DNA from: Ralstonia condita
GTDB lineage: Bacteria; Pseudomonadota; Gammaproteobacteria; Burkholderiales; Burkholderiaceae
Assembly: GCF_958405655.1 (NCBI RefSeq)
Contig: NZ_CATYWO010000001.1
Location: forward strand, 930,001-994,000
Direction: 5' to 3'
DNA: 64,000 bases
Shown here: positions 1 through 8,796 of the stretch, piece by piece
Layout: every line of letters begins with the position of its first letter
Position numbering within the stretch: position 1 is the stretch's first letter
The notes under the pieces: model-generated
What the model saw: only the letters and a program-made list of their open reading frames with translations
Databases searched by the model: none
Told to the model about the DNA's origin: nothing
Position numbers and translations under genes: made by a program

Positions 1-776
1 CACTGTTTGCCGCACGTCGTAACAAGCGCGTGGTCGACATGCAGGACTTCGAAGATGCGAAGGACAAGATCTTCATGGGTCCGGAGCGCAAGTCGGCCGT
101 GATCCGCGAAGAGGAACGCCGCGCGACGGCGTACCACGAGTCGGGCCATGCGGTGGTGGCCAAGCTGCTCCCGAAGGCTGACCCGGTGCACAAGGTCACG
201 ATCATGCCGCGCGGCTGGGCTGGCGGCCTGACTTGGCAACTGCCGGAGCACGACAAGCATTACGCCTATAAGGACACGATGCTTGAAGAGATTGCCATCC
301 TGTTTGGTGGTCGTGCTGCCGAAGAGGTCTTCCTGGGGGCGATGAGCACCGGTGCCTCGAACGACTTCGAGCGTGCCACGAAGATGGCCCGCGACATGGT
401 GACGCGCTACGGTATGAGCGACACGCTGGGCACGATGGTCTACGTCGATACCGAGCAGGACGGTTTCTTCGGTCGCATGGCATCGAAGACGGTCTCCGAG
501 GCAACGCAGCAGAAGGTGGACTCGGAAATCCGTCGCATTGTCGACGAACAATATGCCTTGGCTAAGGGTCTGCTGGAATCCAACCGCGACAAGGTGGAGG
601 CCATGACGGCAGCGCTGCTTGAGTGGGAAACCATTGATGCGGACCAGGTCAACGACATCATGGATGGCAAGCCGCCGCGTCCGCCGCGTTACGGCTCCAC
701 CGGTGGCGGCAGCACGCCTCCCGGTGGTGGTACGCCAGCAGGCGTGACCCCTGGCAACGTGCCTGCCACGGCATGA
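1..776 (+). CDS. ftsH: ATP-dependent zinc metalloprotease FtsH, C-terminal part
   Basis: This is the 3' end of the gene for the membrane-anchored AAA+ protease FtsH. The reading frame is open from base 3 across the left edge, so the GTG at 30 is internal. The zinc-binding HESGH motif is encoded at 135-149, and the peptidase M41 domain fills most of the fragment. It ends in a Gly/Pro-rich, probably disordered tail. The AAA+ domain and membrane segments lie outside the window. FtsH degrades misfolded membrane proteins and regulatory proteins at the inner membrane. The order ftsH-folP-glmM is conserved in many proteobacteria. Confidence 0.97.
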   Translation, partial: LFAARRNKRVVDMQDFEDAKDKIFMGPERKSAVIREEERRATAYHESGHAVVAKLLPKADPVHKVTIMPRGWAGGLTWQLPEHDKHYAYKDTMLEEIAILFGGRAAEEVFLGAMSTGASNDFERATKMARDMVTRYGMSDTLGTMVYVDTEQDGFFGRMASKTVSEATQQKVDSEIRRIVDEQYALAKGLLESNRDKVEAMTAALLEWETIDADQVNDIMDGKPPRPPRYGSTGGGSTPPGGGTPAGVTPGNVPATA

Positions 777-815
777 TGACCTACTGATTTGTCGCCCCGG
801 CGGCGACGTGGAAGA

Positions 816-841
816 GCCGGTGCACACGCACCGGCTTTTTT
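816..841 (+). terminator. Rho-independent terminator after ftsH
   Basis: A perfect 8-bp stem (GCCGGTGC / GCACCGGC) with an ACAC loop is followed by six T. It sits 40 bases after the ftsH stop codon and separates ftsH from folP. Confidence 0.9.
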
Positions 842-859
842 GTTGGCGCTTTTTTTGGC

Positions 860-1768
860 ATGCTTCGGGCGCTGCATTCTGAATCATCTATCTTGACGAC
901 CTCCACTTACACCACCACACACTTCCAGTGCGGCCGCTTCCGTTACGCGCGTGACCGTCGTCCGCTGGTCATGGGCATTCTCAACGTCACGCCCGATTCG
1001 TTTTCCGACGGCGGCCAGCACGCCACACGCGACACAGCGTTACGCCATGCCGAGCAACTGATCGCAGAGGGTGTCGACATGATCGACATCGGCGGAGAGT
1101 CGAGCCGGCCCGGGGCCGCCCCGCTTGCATTGCAGGAAGAACTGGATCGTGTCATGCCGATCGTCGAGGCATTACGCGATTGCGGTAAGCCCCTGTCGAT
1201 TGACACCTATAAGCCCGAGGTGATGTCTGCCACTCTGAGCGCCGGAGCGGATCTCATCAACGATATCTGGGGATTCCGGCACCCCGGCGCGATCGAGGCG
1301 GTCGCCAAGGGCAATGCTGGCCTGTGCGTCATGCACATGCAGCGCGATCCGGAAACCATGCAGGAATCGCCGGGCTATAGCGATCTGATGGGCGAGGTGA
1401 CGGCGTTCTTGCACGCGCAGACAGCGGCACTGATGGCTGCGGGCGTGGCTGCGGATCGCATCTCGCTGGACCCGGGATTTGGCTTCGGCAAGACGCCGAA
1501 CCACAATCTCATCATGCTCAATCGCTTGGCGGAACTCACGCAGACTGGCTTGCCGCTGCTTGTCGGCCTGTCTCGCAAGTCGACGCTGGGCGCGGTGCTG
1601 GGCGGCAAGCCCCCTATGGAGCGTGTGACCGCAAGCGTGGCGGCAGCGCTGCTGGCTGCCGAGCGAGGTGCATTCATTGTGCGCGTGCATGATGTCCAGC
1701 CGACGGTCGAAGCGCTCCAGATCTGGTGGGCCATGCGTCACGAGCGCTTCGATCCGCCGCTGGGGTGA
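860..1768 (+). CDS. folP: dihydropteroate synthase
   Basis: FolP condenses 6-hydroxymethyl-7,8-dihydropterin diphosphate with p-aminobenzoate in folate synthesis and is the sulfonamide target. The product shows the two family signatures: NVTPDSFSDGG near the start of the barrel and DIGGESSRPGA shortly after. The TIM-barrel length (about 300 residues) is normal. The start is uncertain. ATG 860 gives 302 residues, but TTG 893 gives a start closer to the conserved region, and neither has a clear ribosome binding site. glmM follows about 100 bases downstream. Confidence 0.93.
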   Translation: MLRALHSESSILTTSTYTTTHFQCGRFRYARDRRPLVMGILNVTPDSFSDGGQHATRDTALRHAEQLIAEGVDMIDIGGESSRPGAAPLALQEELDRVMPIVEALRDCGKPLSIDTYKPEVMSATLSAGADLINDIWGFRHPGAIEAVAKGNAGLCVMHMQRDPETMQESPGYSDLMGEVTAFLHAQTAALMAAGVAADRISLDPGFGFGKTPNHNLIMLNRLAELTQTGLPLLVGLSRKSTLGAVLGGKPPMERVTASVAAALLAAERGAFIVRVHDVQPTVEALQIWWAMRHERFDPPLG

Positions 1769-1871
1769 CATGCATTCCGGTCTCGCGCGGCTGGTGTCGA
1801 GCGAACAGATGATTGCTCCGGCGAGGCCGGCGCCTTACAAACAAAGAAACACTCTGCAGGAGAAACACTCC

Positions 1872-3215
1872 ATGTCCAGGAAGTATTTCGGCACCGATGG
1901 CATTCGCGGGCGTGTCGGCGAAAGCCCGATCACGCCGGATTTTGTGCTGCGCCTGGGTTATGCCGCCGGCCGCGTGCTGGCACACGGTGATGAGGCGCGT
2001 GGCCACGGCCGGCCCACTGTGCTGATCGGCAAGGACACGCGCCTGTCAGGCTACATGCTGGAGGCAGCATTGGAAGCCGGTTTTACGGCGGCGGGCGTGG
2101 ATGTGCTGATGAGTGGACCGCTGCCCACGCCCGGCGTCGCCTACCTGACCCGTGCGCTGCGCCTGTCGGCAGGCGTTGTGATCTCGGCGTCGCACAACCC
2201 GTATTACGACAACGGCATCAAGTTCTTCTCGGCCACGGGCGACAAGCTGCCCGACGAGACCGAGTTGCAGATTGAAGCCGAGCTGGAAAAGCCGATGGAA
2301 TATGCGGCCTCCGACGCTTTGGGCCGCGCCCGTCGTATCGAGGATGCTGCCGGTCGATATATCGAGTTCTGCAAGAGCACCTTCCCGAATGATCTGAATC
2401 TGTTTGGCATGAAGATCGTGCTGGACAGCGCGCACGGCGCGGCCTATCACATCGCGCCGCACGTCTTCCACGAGCTGGGCGCGGATGTGGTGTCGATCGG
2501 CAACCAGCCGAACGGACGCAATATCAATGACGGCTACGGTGCGACGGCGCCCGCCAAGCTGGTCGAGGCGACACGCGAACATGCGGCCGACATTGGCCTG
2601 GCCTTCGACGGCGATGCCGACCGCCTGCAGGTGGTCGATCGCAATGGCCGTCTCTACAACGGTGATGAACTGCTCTATGTCATGGTGCAGGCGCGCCGTG
2701 CAGCCGGCCTGCCGGTGCAAGGCGCTGTGGGAACGCTCATGACAAACCTCGCGGTGGAACTGGCCCTCAAGGCTCAAGGCATTGCATTCGTCCGGGCCAA
2801 GGTGGGTGACCGCTACGTCCTGGAAGAGCTGAAGAAGAATGGCTGGCTGCTTGGCGGCGAGGGCTCTGGGCACCTCCTGTGCCTCGACAAGCACAGCACC
2901 GGCGATGGCATCATCTCGGCGCTGCAGGTGCTCGCTGCATTGCGCCGCAGCGGCCAGACGCTGGAGCAGATGCTCGATGGCGTGCGGCTGTTTCCGCAGA
3001 AGCTGATCAACGTGCGGGTCGAGAAAGGCTTCGACTGGCAATCGCACACGGGCCTGCAGGCTGCACTCAAGACGAGCGAAGCCGAGCTCAACGGCAAGGG
3101 CCGTGTCCTGATCAGGCCGTCCGGCACCGAGCCGGTGGTGCGCGTGATGGTGGAAGCGCAGGACGCCGATCTGGCCAACCAGCATGCGGAGCGTCTGGCC
3201 GCGACGTTGCAATAG
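1872..3215 (+). CDS. glmM: phosphoglucosamine mutase
   Basis: GlmM converts glucosamine-6-phosphate to glucosamine-1-phosphate for UDP-GlcNAc, peptidoglycan and LPS synthesis. The 447-residue product has the usual length. It shows the phosphoserine loop SASHNPYYDNG, the metal-binding DGDADR motif and the C-terminal phosphate-binding RPSGTEPVVRVM motif. ATG 1872 is chosen because AGGAG lies about ten bases upstream and the protein then begins MSRKYFGTDGIRG, as in other GlmM. The longer open frame from 1668 overlaps folP and is not needed. Confidence 0.96.
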   Translation: MSRKYFGTDGIRGRVGESPITPDFVLRLGYAAGRVLAHGDEARGHGRPTVLIGKDTRLSGYMLEAALEAGFTAAGVDVLMSGPLPTPGVAYLTRALRLSAGVVISASHNPYYDNGIKFFSATGDKLPDETELQIEAELEKPMEYAASDALGRARRIEDAAGRYIEFCKSTFPNDLNLFGMKIVLDSAHGAAYHIAPHVFHELGADVVSIGNQPNGRNINDGYGATAPAKLVEATREHAADIGLAFDGDADRLQVVDRNGRLYNGDELLYVMVQARRAAGLPVQGAVGTLMTNLAVELALKAQGIAFVRAKVGDRYVLEELKKNGWLLGGEGSGHLLCLDKHSTGDGIISALQVLAALRRSGQTLEQMLDGVRLFPQKLINVRVEKGFDWQSHTGLQAALKTSEAELNGKGRVLIRPSGTEPVVRVMVEAQDADLANQHAERLAATLQ

Positions 3216-3246
3216 CGCCTGCCAGGTCAATGAGACCTGTAGCCAA

Positions 3247-3269
3247 GCGGCCTTCGGGCCGCTTTTTTT
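3247..3269 (+). terminator. Rho-independent terminator after glmM
   Basis: A GCGGCC / GGCCGC stem closed by a stable TTCG tetraloop is followed by seven T, 31 bases after the glmM stop codon. Confidence 0.93.
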
Positions 3270-3323
3270 GTGTTCTCGAGGCGACTTTCGTGCGCTGCAG
3301 GGCAGTTATGACAAGTTTTCGTG

Positions 3324-3357
3324 TTGTCACATAACTGTCATTTGCGCGGCCTACAGT
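3324..3357 (+). promoter_or_regulatory. Pho box and -10 element of the pst operon
   Basis: Two 7-bp Pho repeats, TTGTCAC and CTGTCAT, are separated by four bases at 3324-3341 (consensus CTGTCAT-N4-CTGTCAT). Exactly ten bases later is TACAGT (3352-3357), a -10-like hexamer. This is the standard PhoB-activated layout, in which the Pho box replaces the -35 element. A second pair, ATGTCAA-AAAT-CTGTCAT, lies at 3362-3379, inside the predicted leader. Confidence 0.88.
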
Positions 3358-3405
3358 TCGGATGTCAAAAATCTGTCATCGCTCAACCGCTCCTCTGGAG
3401 GACAC

Positions 3406-4437
3406 ATGAAACTGGTTAAGACCGCAATCGCGGGCGTTGCTTCCCTGGCTATCGCTGGCGCTGCGTTTGCCGCCGACATCACTGGCGCTGGCGCAACCTT
3501 CCCGGCGCCTGTCTACAGCAAGTGGGCTGACGCCTACCAAAAGGCGACCGGCACGAAGGTGAACTACCAAGCCATCGGCTCGGGCGGTGGGATCAAGCAG
3601 ATCACTGCCAAGACCGTCGATTTTGGCGCCTCCGATATGCCGCTGAAGGACGCCGACCTGAACAAGGATGGTCTGATGCAGTTTCCGACCGTGATCGGCG
3701 GCGTGGTGCCGGTGATCAATCTCCCGGGCATCAAAGCTGGCGAACTGATGCTCACTGGCGAGGTGCTGGGCAAGATCTACCTGGGCGAGATCAAGAAGTG
3801 GAATGATCCGGCGATCGCCAAGCTGAACCCGAAGGCGAAGCTGCCGAATCAGGACATCCTGGTGGTGCGCCGTGCTGACGCCTCGGGCACGTCCTTCATC
3901 TTCACGAATTACCTGTCGAAGGTGAACACGGAGTGGAAGAGCAAGGTCGGCGAAGGTACGACCGTGAACTGGCCCACCGGCACGGGCGGCAAGGGCAATG
4001 AAGGCGTGGCCGCCTTCGTGCAGCGTCTGGGTGGCGCGATTGGCTATGTCGAGTATGCTTACGCCAAGCAAAACAAGATGACGCACGTCAATCTGCAGAA
4101 TAAGTCGGGTGCCGTGGTGCAGCCGACCGCCGATGCCTTCAAGGCCGCTGCAGCTGGCGCCGAGTGGAGCAAGTCGTTCTACCAGATCCTGACCGATGAG
4201 CCGGGCAAGGACGCATGGCCGATCGCCGGCGCGACCTTCATCCTGCTGCACAAGACGCAGGACAAGCCGGTCCAGGGTGCGGAAGTCATGAAGTTCTTCG
4301 ACTGGGCCTACAAGGGTGGTGACACCGCTGCCAAGGATCTGGACTACGTGCCGCTGCCGGACGTCGTCAAGAACCAGATTCGCGCGACGTGGAAGTCGAG
4401 CGTGAAGGACGCCTCGGGCAAGGCGATCTACAACTGA
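3406..4437 (+). CDS. pstS: phosphate ABC transporter substrate-binding protein PstS
   Basis: PstS is the periplasmic high-affinity phosphate receptor of the PstSCAB importer. The 343-residue product starts with a signal peptide (MKLVKTAIAGVASLAIAGAA, cleavage probably after AFA). It then has the family opening DITGAGATFPAPVYSKW and phosphate-contact segments such as SGGGIKQI and RADASGTSF. ATG 3406 is preceded by CTGGAGG. A longer open frame from 3184 is rejected because it would run through the terminator and Pho box. It is the first gene of the pst-pho operon. Confidence 0.97.
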   Translation: MKLVKTAIAGVASLAIAGAAFAADITGAGATFPAPVYSKWADAYQKATGTKVNYQAIGSGGGIKQITAKTVDFGASDMPLKDADLNKDGLMQFPTVIGGVVPVINLPGIKAGELMLTGEVLGKIYLGEIKKWNDPAIAKLNPKAKLPNQDILVVRRADASGTSFIFTNYLSKVNTEWKSKVGEGTTVNWPTGTGGKGNEGVAAFVQRLGGAIGYVEYAYAKQNKMTHVNLQNKSGAVVQPTADAFKAAAAGAEWSKSFYQILTDEPGKDAWPIAGATFILLHKTQDKPVQGAEVMKFFDWAYKGGDTAAKDLDYVPLPDVVKNQIRATWKSSVKDASGKAIYN

Positions 4438-4469
4438 GTTTCGCCTGCTGCGTAGATGCAGCACACGGT

Positions 4470-4499
4470 GCGGGCGGCCGACATTGTCAGGCTGCCCGC
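4470..4499 (+). other. stem-loop between pstS and pstC
   Basis: Inverted arms GCGGGCGGCC and GGCTGCCCGC (one mismatch) flank a ten-base loop and have no T tract. Such a hairpin can protect the pstS message or lower transcription into pstC, giving the known excess of receptor over permease. The function is inferred. Confidence 0.55.
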
Positions 4500-4539
4500 G
4501 CCATTTCAAAGCTTCTCTCACGGCTGACTGGTGTTCCTC

Positions 4540-5514
4540 ATGGCCACGCTCTCTGATTCCTCCGACGCTTCCAACATGCGCGCGCCAAGCCGCATCGGCG
4601 ATCTGCTGTTCGGCGGCCTGACCCGCCTTGCCGCGATCGTGACGCTCCTGCTGCTGGGCGGCATCATCGTCTCCCTCGTCATCAGCGCCTGGCCGTCGAT
4701 CGAGAAGTTTGGCCTGTCATTCCTGTGGAATTCCGAGTGGGATCCGCCCGCCGATGTCTACGGCGCGCTGGTGCCGATCTACGGCACCCTGGTCACCTCG
4801 CTGATTGCGCTCATCATTGCCGTGCCCGTGAGCTTCGGCATTGCCTTGTTCCTGACCGAGCTGTCGCCCGCCTGGCTGCGCCGGCCGCTGGGTACCGCCA
4901 TTGAACTGCTGGCCGCCGTGCCGTCCATCGTCTATGGCATGTGGGGCCTGCTCGTGTTTGCGCCGATCTTCGGCGAATATTTTCAGAAGCCGCTGGCCGC
5001 GACCATCGGCATGATTCCGTTTGTGGGCGCGCTGTTCCAGGGCGCGCCGATCGGTATCGGCCTGCTGTGCGCGGGGGTGATCCTCGCGATCATGATCATC
5101 CCGTACATCTCTTCGGTGATGCGCGACGTGTTCGAAGTCACGCCGACGCTGCTCAAGGAATCCGCCTACGGTGTGGGCTGCACCACGTGGGAAGTGATGT
5201 GGAACGTCGTGCTGCCGTACACGAAGGCCGGTGTGATTGGCGGGGTGATGCTGGGCCTGGGCCGCGCGCTGGGCGAGACCATGGCTGTCACGTTCGTGAT
5301 CGGCAACACCAACCTGCTGGATAACGTATCGCTGTTTTCGCCGGGTAACAGCATCACCTCGGCGCTGGCCAACGAGTTTGCGGAAGCGGGTCCTGGCCTG
5401 CACACCGCGGCGCTCATGGAGCTTGGCCTGATCCTGTTTGTCATCACGTTCGTTGTGCTGGCAGCGTCCAAGCTGCTGCTGCTGCGACTGCAGAAAGGCG
5501 AGGGCCGAAAGTGA
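4540..5514 (+). CDS. pstC: phosphate ABC transporter permease PstC
   Basis: PstC is one of the two inner-membrane permease subunits of the phosphate importer. The 324-residue product has about six hydrophobic helices, starting with residues roughly 23-50. It carries the EAA loop typical of ABC permeases (GCTTWEVMWNVVLP... to GRALGETMA). ATG 4540 is preferred. A GTG nine bases upstream is possible and adds three residues. The stop codon overlaps the pstA start by four bases, so the two are translationally coupled. Confidence 0.95.
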   Translation: MATLSDSSDASNMRAPSRIGDLLFGGLTRLAAIVTLLLLGGIIVSLVISAWPSIEKFGLSFLWNSEWDPPADVYGALVPIYGTLVTSLIALIIAVPVSFGIALFLTELSPAWLRRPLGTAIELLAAVPSIVYGMWGLLVFAPIFGEYFQKPLAATIGMIPFVGALFQGAPIGIGLLCAGVILAIMIIPYISSVMRDVFEVTPTLLKESAYGVGCTTWEVMWNVVLPYTKAGVIGGVMLGLGRALGETMAVTFVIGNTNLLDNVSLFSPGNSITSALANEFAEAGPGLHTAALMELGLILFVITFVVLAASKLLLLRLQKGEGRK

Positions 5515-6437
5515 ACCAACGCGATCTGCCCGATGCCATGAGAACCAACACCATGCGTACGCCTTCCATTCCTGCCGTCCGCGCCGACTCGGAGAAGATC
5601 AAGGCACGCCTGCAGGCCCGCCGCCGCAACGTCAATCGGCTGGCGCTCACGCTGTCGCTTGCCGCGATGGCCTTCGGGCTCGTGTGGCTGGCGTGGATCC
5701 TTTGGACGACCCTGTCGTTGGGTGTCGGTGGCCTGTCGCTGTCGCTGTTTACCGAGATGACGCCGCCGCCGAATACGCCGGGAGGCGGCCTCGCCAATGC
5801 CATGGCAGGCTCGCTCCTGCTGGTGGGCATGGCCACGCTGATCGGCACGCCGTTGGGCATCCTCGCGGGCATCTACCTGGCTGAATACGGCAAGACTTCA
5901 GTGTTGGCCGGCGCCACGCGCTTCATCAACGACATCCTGCTGTCTGCCCCGTCCATCGTCATCGGCCTGTTCGTCTATGCGCTGGTCGTGGCACGCGTGC
6001 AGCACTTCTCGGGCATCGCCGGTGTGATCGCGCTGGCGCTGCTGCAGATTCCGATCGTCGTGCGAACCACAGAGAACATGCTGAACCTGGTACCCAACGC
6101 GATGCGCGAAGCAGCCATGGCGCTCGGTACACCCAAGTGGAAGATGGTGCTGTCGATCACGCTCAAGGCTTCCTATGCGGGCGTCATCACCGGCGTGCTG
6201 CTGGCTGTGGCCCGCGTTGCAGGCGAAACCGCGCCGCTGCTCTTCACCGCGCTGAACAACCAGTTCTGGAGCCTGGACCTGAATCAGCCCATCGCAACGA
6301 TGCCGATGGTGATCTTCCGCTTCGCGATGAGCCCGTTCCCCGAGTGGCAGCAATTGGCCTGGGCCGGGGTGTTCCTGATTACGCTGGGTGTGCTCGGACT
6401 GAACGTCCTCGCGCGTGCCTTGTTCACCAAGAAATGA
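5511..6437 (+). CDS. pstA: phosphate ABC transporter permease PstA
   Basis: PstA is the partner permease of PstC. GTG 5511 overlaps the pstC stop. Internal ATG codons at 5538 and 5553 are alternatives, but the four-base overlap is typical for this operon. The 308-residue product has a cytoplasmic N-terminus of about 40 residues, about six transmembrane helices and the permease loop ending in ARVAGETAPLLFTAL. pstB begins at its stop codon. Confidence 0.95.
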   Translation: MNQRDLPDAMRTNTMRTPSIPAVRADSEKIKARLQARRRNVNRLALTLSLAAMAFGLVWLAWILWTTLSLGVGGLSLSLFTEMTPPPNTPGGGLANAMAGSLLLVGMATLIGTPLGILAGIYLAEYGKTSVLAGATRFINDILLSAPSIVIGLFVYALVVARVQHFSGIAGVIALALLQIPIVVRTTENMLNLVPNAMREAAMALGTPKWKMVLSITLKASYAGVITGVLLAVARVAGETAPLLFTALNNQFWSLDLNQPIATMPMVIFRFAMSPFPEWQQLAWAGVFLITLGVLGLNVLARALFTKK

Positions 6438-7225
6438 TCATGACTGCTACATCCCTCGAAGTGCGCACGCAACAACCCAAGATCGATGTGCGTGACCTGA
6501 ACTTCTACTACGGCAAGTTCCACGCACTGAAAAACATCTCGCTGCAGATTCCCGAGAAGCAGGTGACGGCTTTCATCGGCCCGTCGGGCTGTGGCAAGTC
6601 GACGCTGCTGCGTACGTTCAACAAGATGTACGCGCTGTACCCCGAGCAGCGTGCCGAAGGCGAGATCAACATGGACGGCGAAAACCTGCTGACCTCTCGC
6701 ACGGATATCGCGCTGCTGCGCGCGAAGGTCGGCATGGTGTTCCAGAAGCCGACGCCGTTCCCGATGTCGATCTACGACAACATCGCTTTTGGCGTGAAGC
6801 TGTTTGAACGCCTGTCGCGCTCCGAGATGGATGATCGCGTGGAATGGGCGCTGACCAAGGCCGCACTCTGGAACGAAGTGAAGGACAAGCTCACCCAGTC
6901 TGGCTACGGCCTGTCGGGCGGCCAGCAGCAGCGCCTTTGTATCGCACGCGGCATCGCCATCCGCCCGGAGGTGCTTCTGCTTGACGAACCGTGCTCGGCG
7001 CTTGACCCGATTTCCACCGGCAAGATCGAAGAACTCATCGCTGAGCTCAAGGATGACTACACCGTGGTCATCGTGACGCACAACATGCAACAGGCAGCGC
7101 GCTGCTCCGATTACACCGCGTACATGTATCTGGGTGAGCTGATCGAATTCGGTGAGACCGAAAAGATCTTCATCAAGCCGCAGCGCAAAGAAACCGAAGA
7201 CTACATCACCGGCCGTTTCGGCTGA
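6434..7225 (+). CDS. pstB: phosphate ABC transporter ATP-binding protein PstB
   Basis: PstB is the ATPase of the phosphate importer. All ABC motifs are visible: Walker A GPSGCGKSTLLR, signature LSGGQQQRLCIARG, Walker B VLLLDEPCSALD and the H-loop histidine in VIVTHNMQQ. ATG 6434 overlaps the pstA stop (ATGA). ATG 6440 is also possible and removes two residues. Length is 263 residues, normal for PstB. The open frame starting further upstream, at 6137, lies inside pstA and is not part of the protein. Confidence 0.97.
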   Translation: MIMTATSLEVRTQQPKIDVRDLNFYYGKFHALKNISLQIPEKQVTAFIGPSGCGKSTLLRTFNKMYALYPEQRAEGEINMDGENLLTSRTDIALLRAKVGMVFQKPTPFPMSIYDNIAFGVKLFERLSRSEMDDRVEWALTKAALWNEVKDKLTQSGYGLSGGQQQRLCIARGIAIRPEVLLLDEPCSALDPISTGKIEELIAELKDDYTVVIVTHNMQQAARCSDYTAYMYLGELIEFGETEKIFIKPQRKETEDYITGRFG

Positions 7226-7260
7226 CACGCAACGCGCGCCGAAGCGACAAGGAGAAAACG

Positions 7261-7974
7261 ATGTCCGACAAACACCTGTCGACGCAGTTCGACACCGACC
7301 TGACGTCCATCAGCACGAAGGTGCTGCAGATGGGCGGTCTGGTGGAAGCGCAGATCGCGCGTGCGATGCGCGCCCTGGCCAACTTCGATGCCGCCCTGTG
7401 CGATCAGGTCATGGCCGTGGAGCTGGAAGTCAACGCGCTCGAAATCGAGATCGACGGCGACTGCAACAACATCATCGCGCGTCGCCAGCCGACCGCGCGC
7501 GACCTGCGCCTCGTGATGGCCATTTCCAAGACCATCACCAACCTCGAGCGTGTGGGCGACGAGGCCGAGAAGATCGCCAAGCGCACCAAGCGCATCATGC
7601 AGGACCCGTCGGCGCACGCGTTGCACTATGCCGGCGTCGAGCGGTCGGGCGAAATGGCTGCGACTATCCTGCGCCACGCGCTGGACGCCTTCGCGCGCCT
7701 GGACACCGCAGAAGCCTTATCGATCCTGCAGGAAGACAAGGCGATCGACGAGGAATTCCGTGGCTTCATGCGCGAGCTCATCACCTACATGATGGAGAAC
7801 CCGCGCACGATCTCCGTGGCCCTGGATCTGCTCTTCATTGCCAAGGCCATCGAGCGCATCGGCGACCACGCCAAGAACATCGCTGAGTTCATTATCTATA
7901 TCGTCAAGGGAACGGACGTCCGGCATGCCTCGCGCGAAACGCTGGAGCGCGAGATCCTGGGCGAAGGCGAGTAA
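7261..7974 (+). CDS. phoU: phosphate signalling protein PhoU
   Basis: PhoU links the Pst transporter to PhoR and keeps the Pho regulon off when phosphate is plentiful. The 237-residue all-helical product contains two PhoU repeats with the metal-binding motifs (ERVGDEAEKIAKR in the first, ERIGDHAKNIAEF in the second). An AAGGAG ribosome binding site lies six bases before ATG 7261. The gene follows pstB by 35 bases in the same operon. Confidence 0.96.
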   Translation: MSDKHLSTQFDTDLTSISTKVLQMGGLVEAQIARAMRALANFDAALCDQVMAVELEVNALEIEIDGDCNNIIARRQPTARDLRLVMAISKTITNLERVGDEAEKIAKRTKRIMQDPSAHALHYAGVERSGEMAATILRHALDAFARLDTAEALSILQEDKAIDEEFRGFMRELITYMMENPRTISVALDLLFIAKAIERIGDHAKNIAEFIIYIVKGTDVRHASRETLEREILGEGE

Positions 7975-7992
7975 CAGGGCAGGACTGGAGAC

Positions 7993-8712
7993 GTGAGCAT
8001 GCCGAGCAGTATTCTGGTCGTGGAAGACGAACCGGCGATCGCCGAGCTGATCGCCGTCAACCTGCAGCATGCAGGGCACTACCCGATCCGCGCATACAAC
8101 GCAGAACAGGCGCTGTCGCTGATGAGCGACGTGCTGCCTGATCTCGTCCTGCTGGATTGGATGCTGCCGGGCAAGTCGGGTGTGATGTTCGCCAAGGAGT
8201 TGCGCGCCAACGAGCGTACGCGCCAGATCCCGATCATCATGCTGACCGCCCGCAGCGAAGAGCAGGACAAGATCATGGGCCTGGACAGCGGCGCCGATGA
8301 CTATGTGACCAAGCCGTTTTCGCCCAAGGAGCTGCTGGCCCGTATCAAGGCCGTGCTGCGCCGCCGCGCGCCGCAGCTGACCGACGATGTGGTGACCATC
8401 AATGGCCTGAAGCTGGATCCGGCCACGCACCGCGTGACGGCCACGAACACCGAAGCGGAAAATCCCATCAAGCTCGACCTCGGCCCGACCGAATTCCGTC
8501 TGCTGCATTTCCTGATGACGCATCCCGAGCGGGTGCACAGCCGCTCGCAGCTGCTCGACCAGGTATGGGGCGATCATGTGTTTGTCGAAGAGCGCACGGT
8601 GGATGTGCATATCAAGCGCCTGCGCGCAGCGCTTGCCCCGGGGGGCTACAGCAACATGATCGAGACCGTGCGCGGCAGCGGCTATCGGCTCGCGCGTAAT
8701 CCGGGGCAGTAA
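7993..8712 (+). CDS. phoB: phosphate regulon response regulator PhoB
   Basis: PhoB is the DNA-binding response regulator that activates Pho boxes. The receiver domain (about 1-125) has the acidic pair in VVEDEPA, the phosphorylated Asp in LVLLDWMLPGKSG and the conserved Lys in VTKPFSPKE. The C-terminal winged helix (OmpR type) ends in VRGSGYRL. GTG 7993 has CTGGAG upstream. ATG 7999 would remove two residues. It lies between phoU and phoR, and its targets in this window probably include pstS and olsB. Confidence 0.96.
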   Translation: MSMPSSILVVEDEPAIAELIAVNLQHAGHYPIRAYNAEQALSLMSDVLPDLVLLDWMLPGKSGVMFAKELRANERTRQIPIIMLTARSEEQDKIMGLDSGADDYVTKPFSPKELLARIKAVLRRRAPQLTDDVVTINGLKLDPATHRVTATNTEAENPIKLDLGPTEFRLLHFLMTHPERVHSRSQLLDQVWGDHVFVEERTVDVHIKRLRAALAPGGYSNMIETVRGSGYRLARNPGQ

Positions 8713-8796
8713 GCCTCATCAAAGCGAGTGCGCGATGGCGTCGTTTTCCATCGCGCGTTCACACGAACGTCGCGGTCCAGCGCTTAGAATGCTCGT

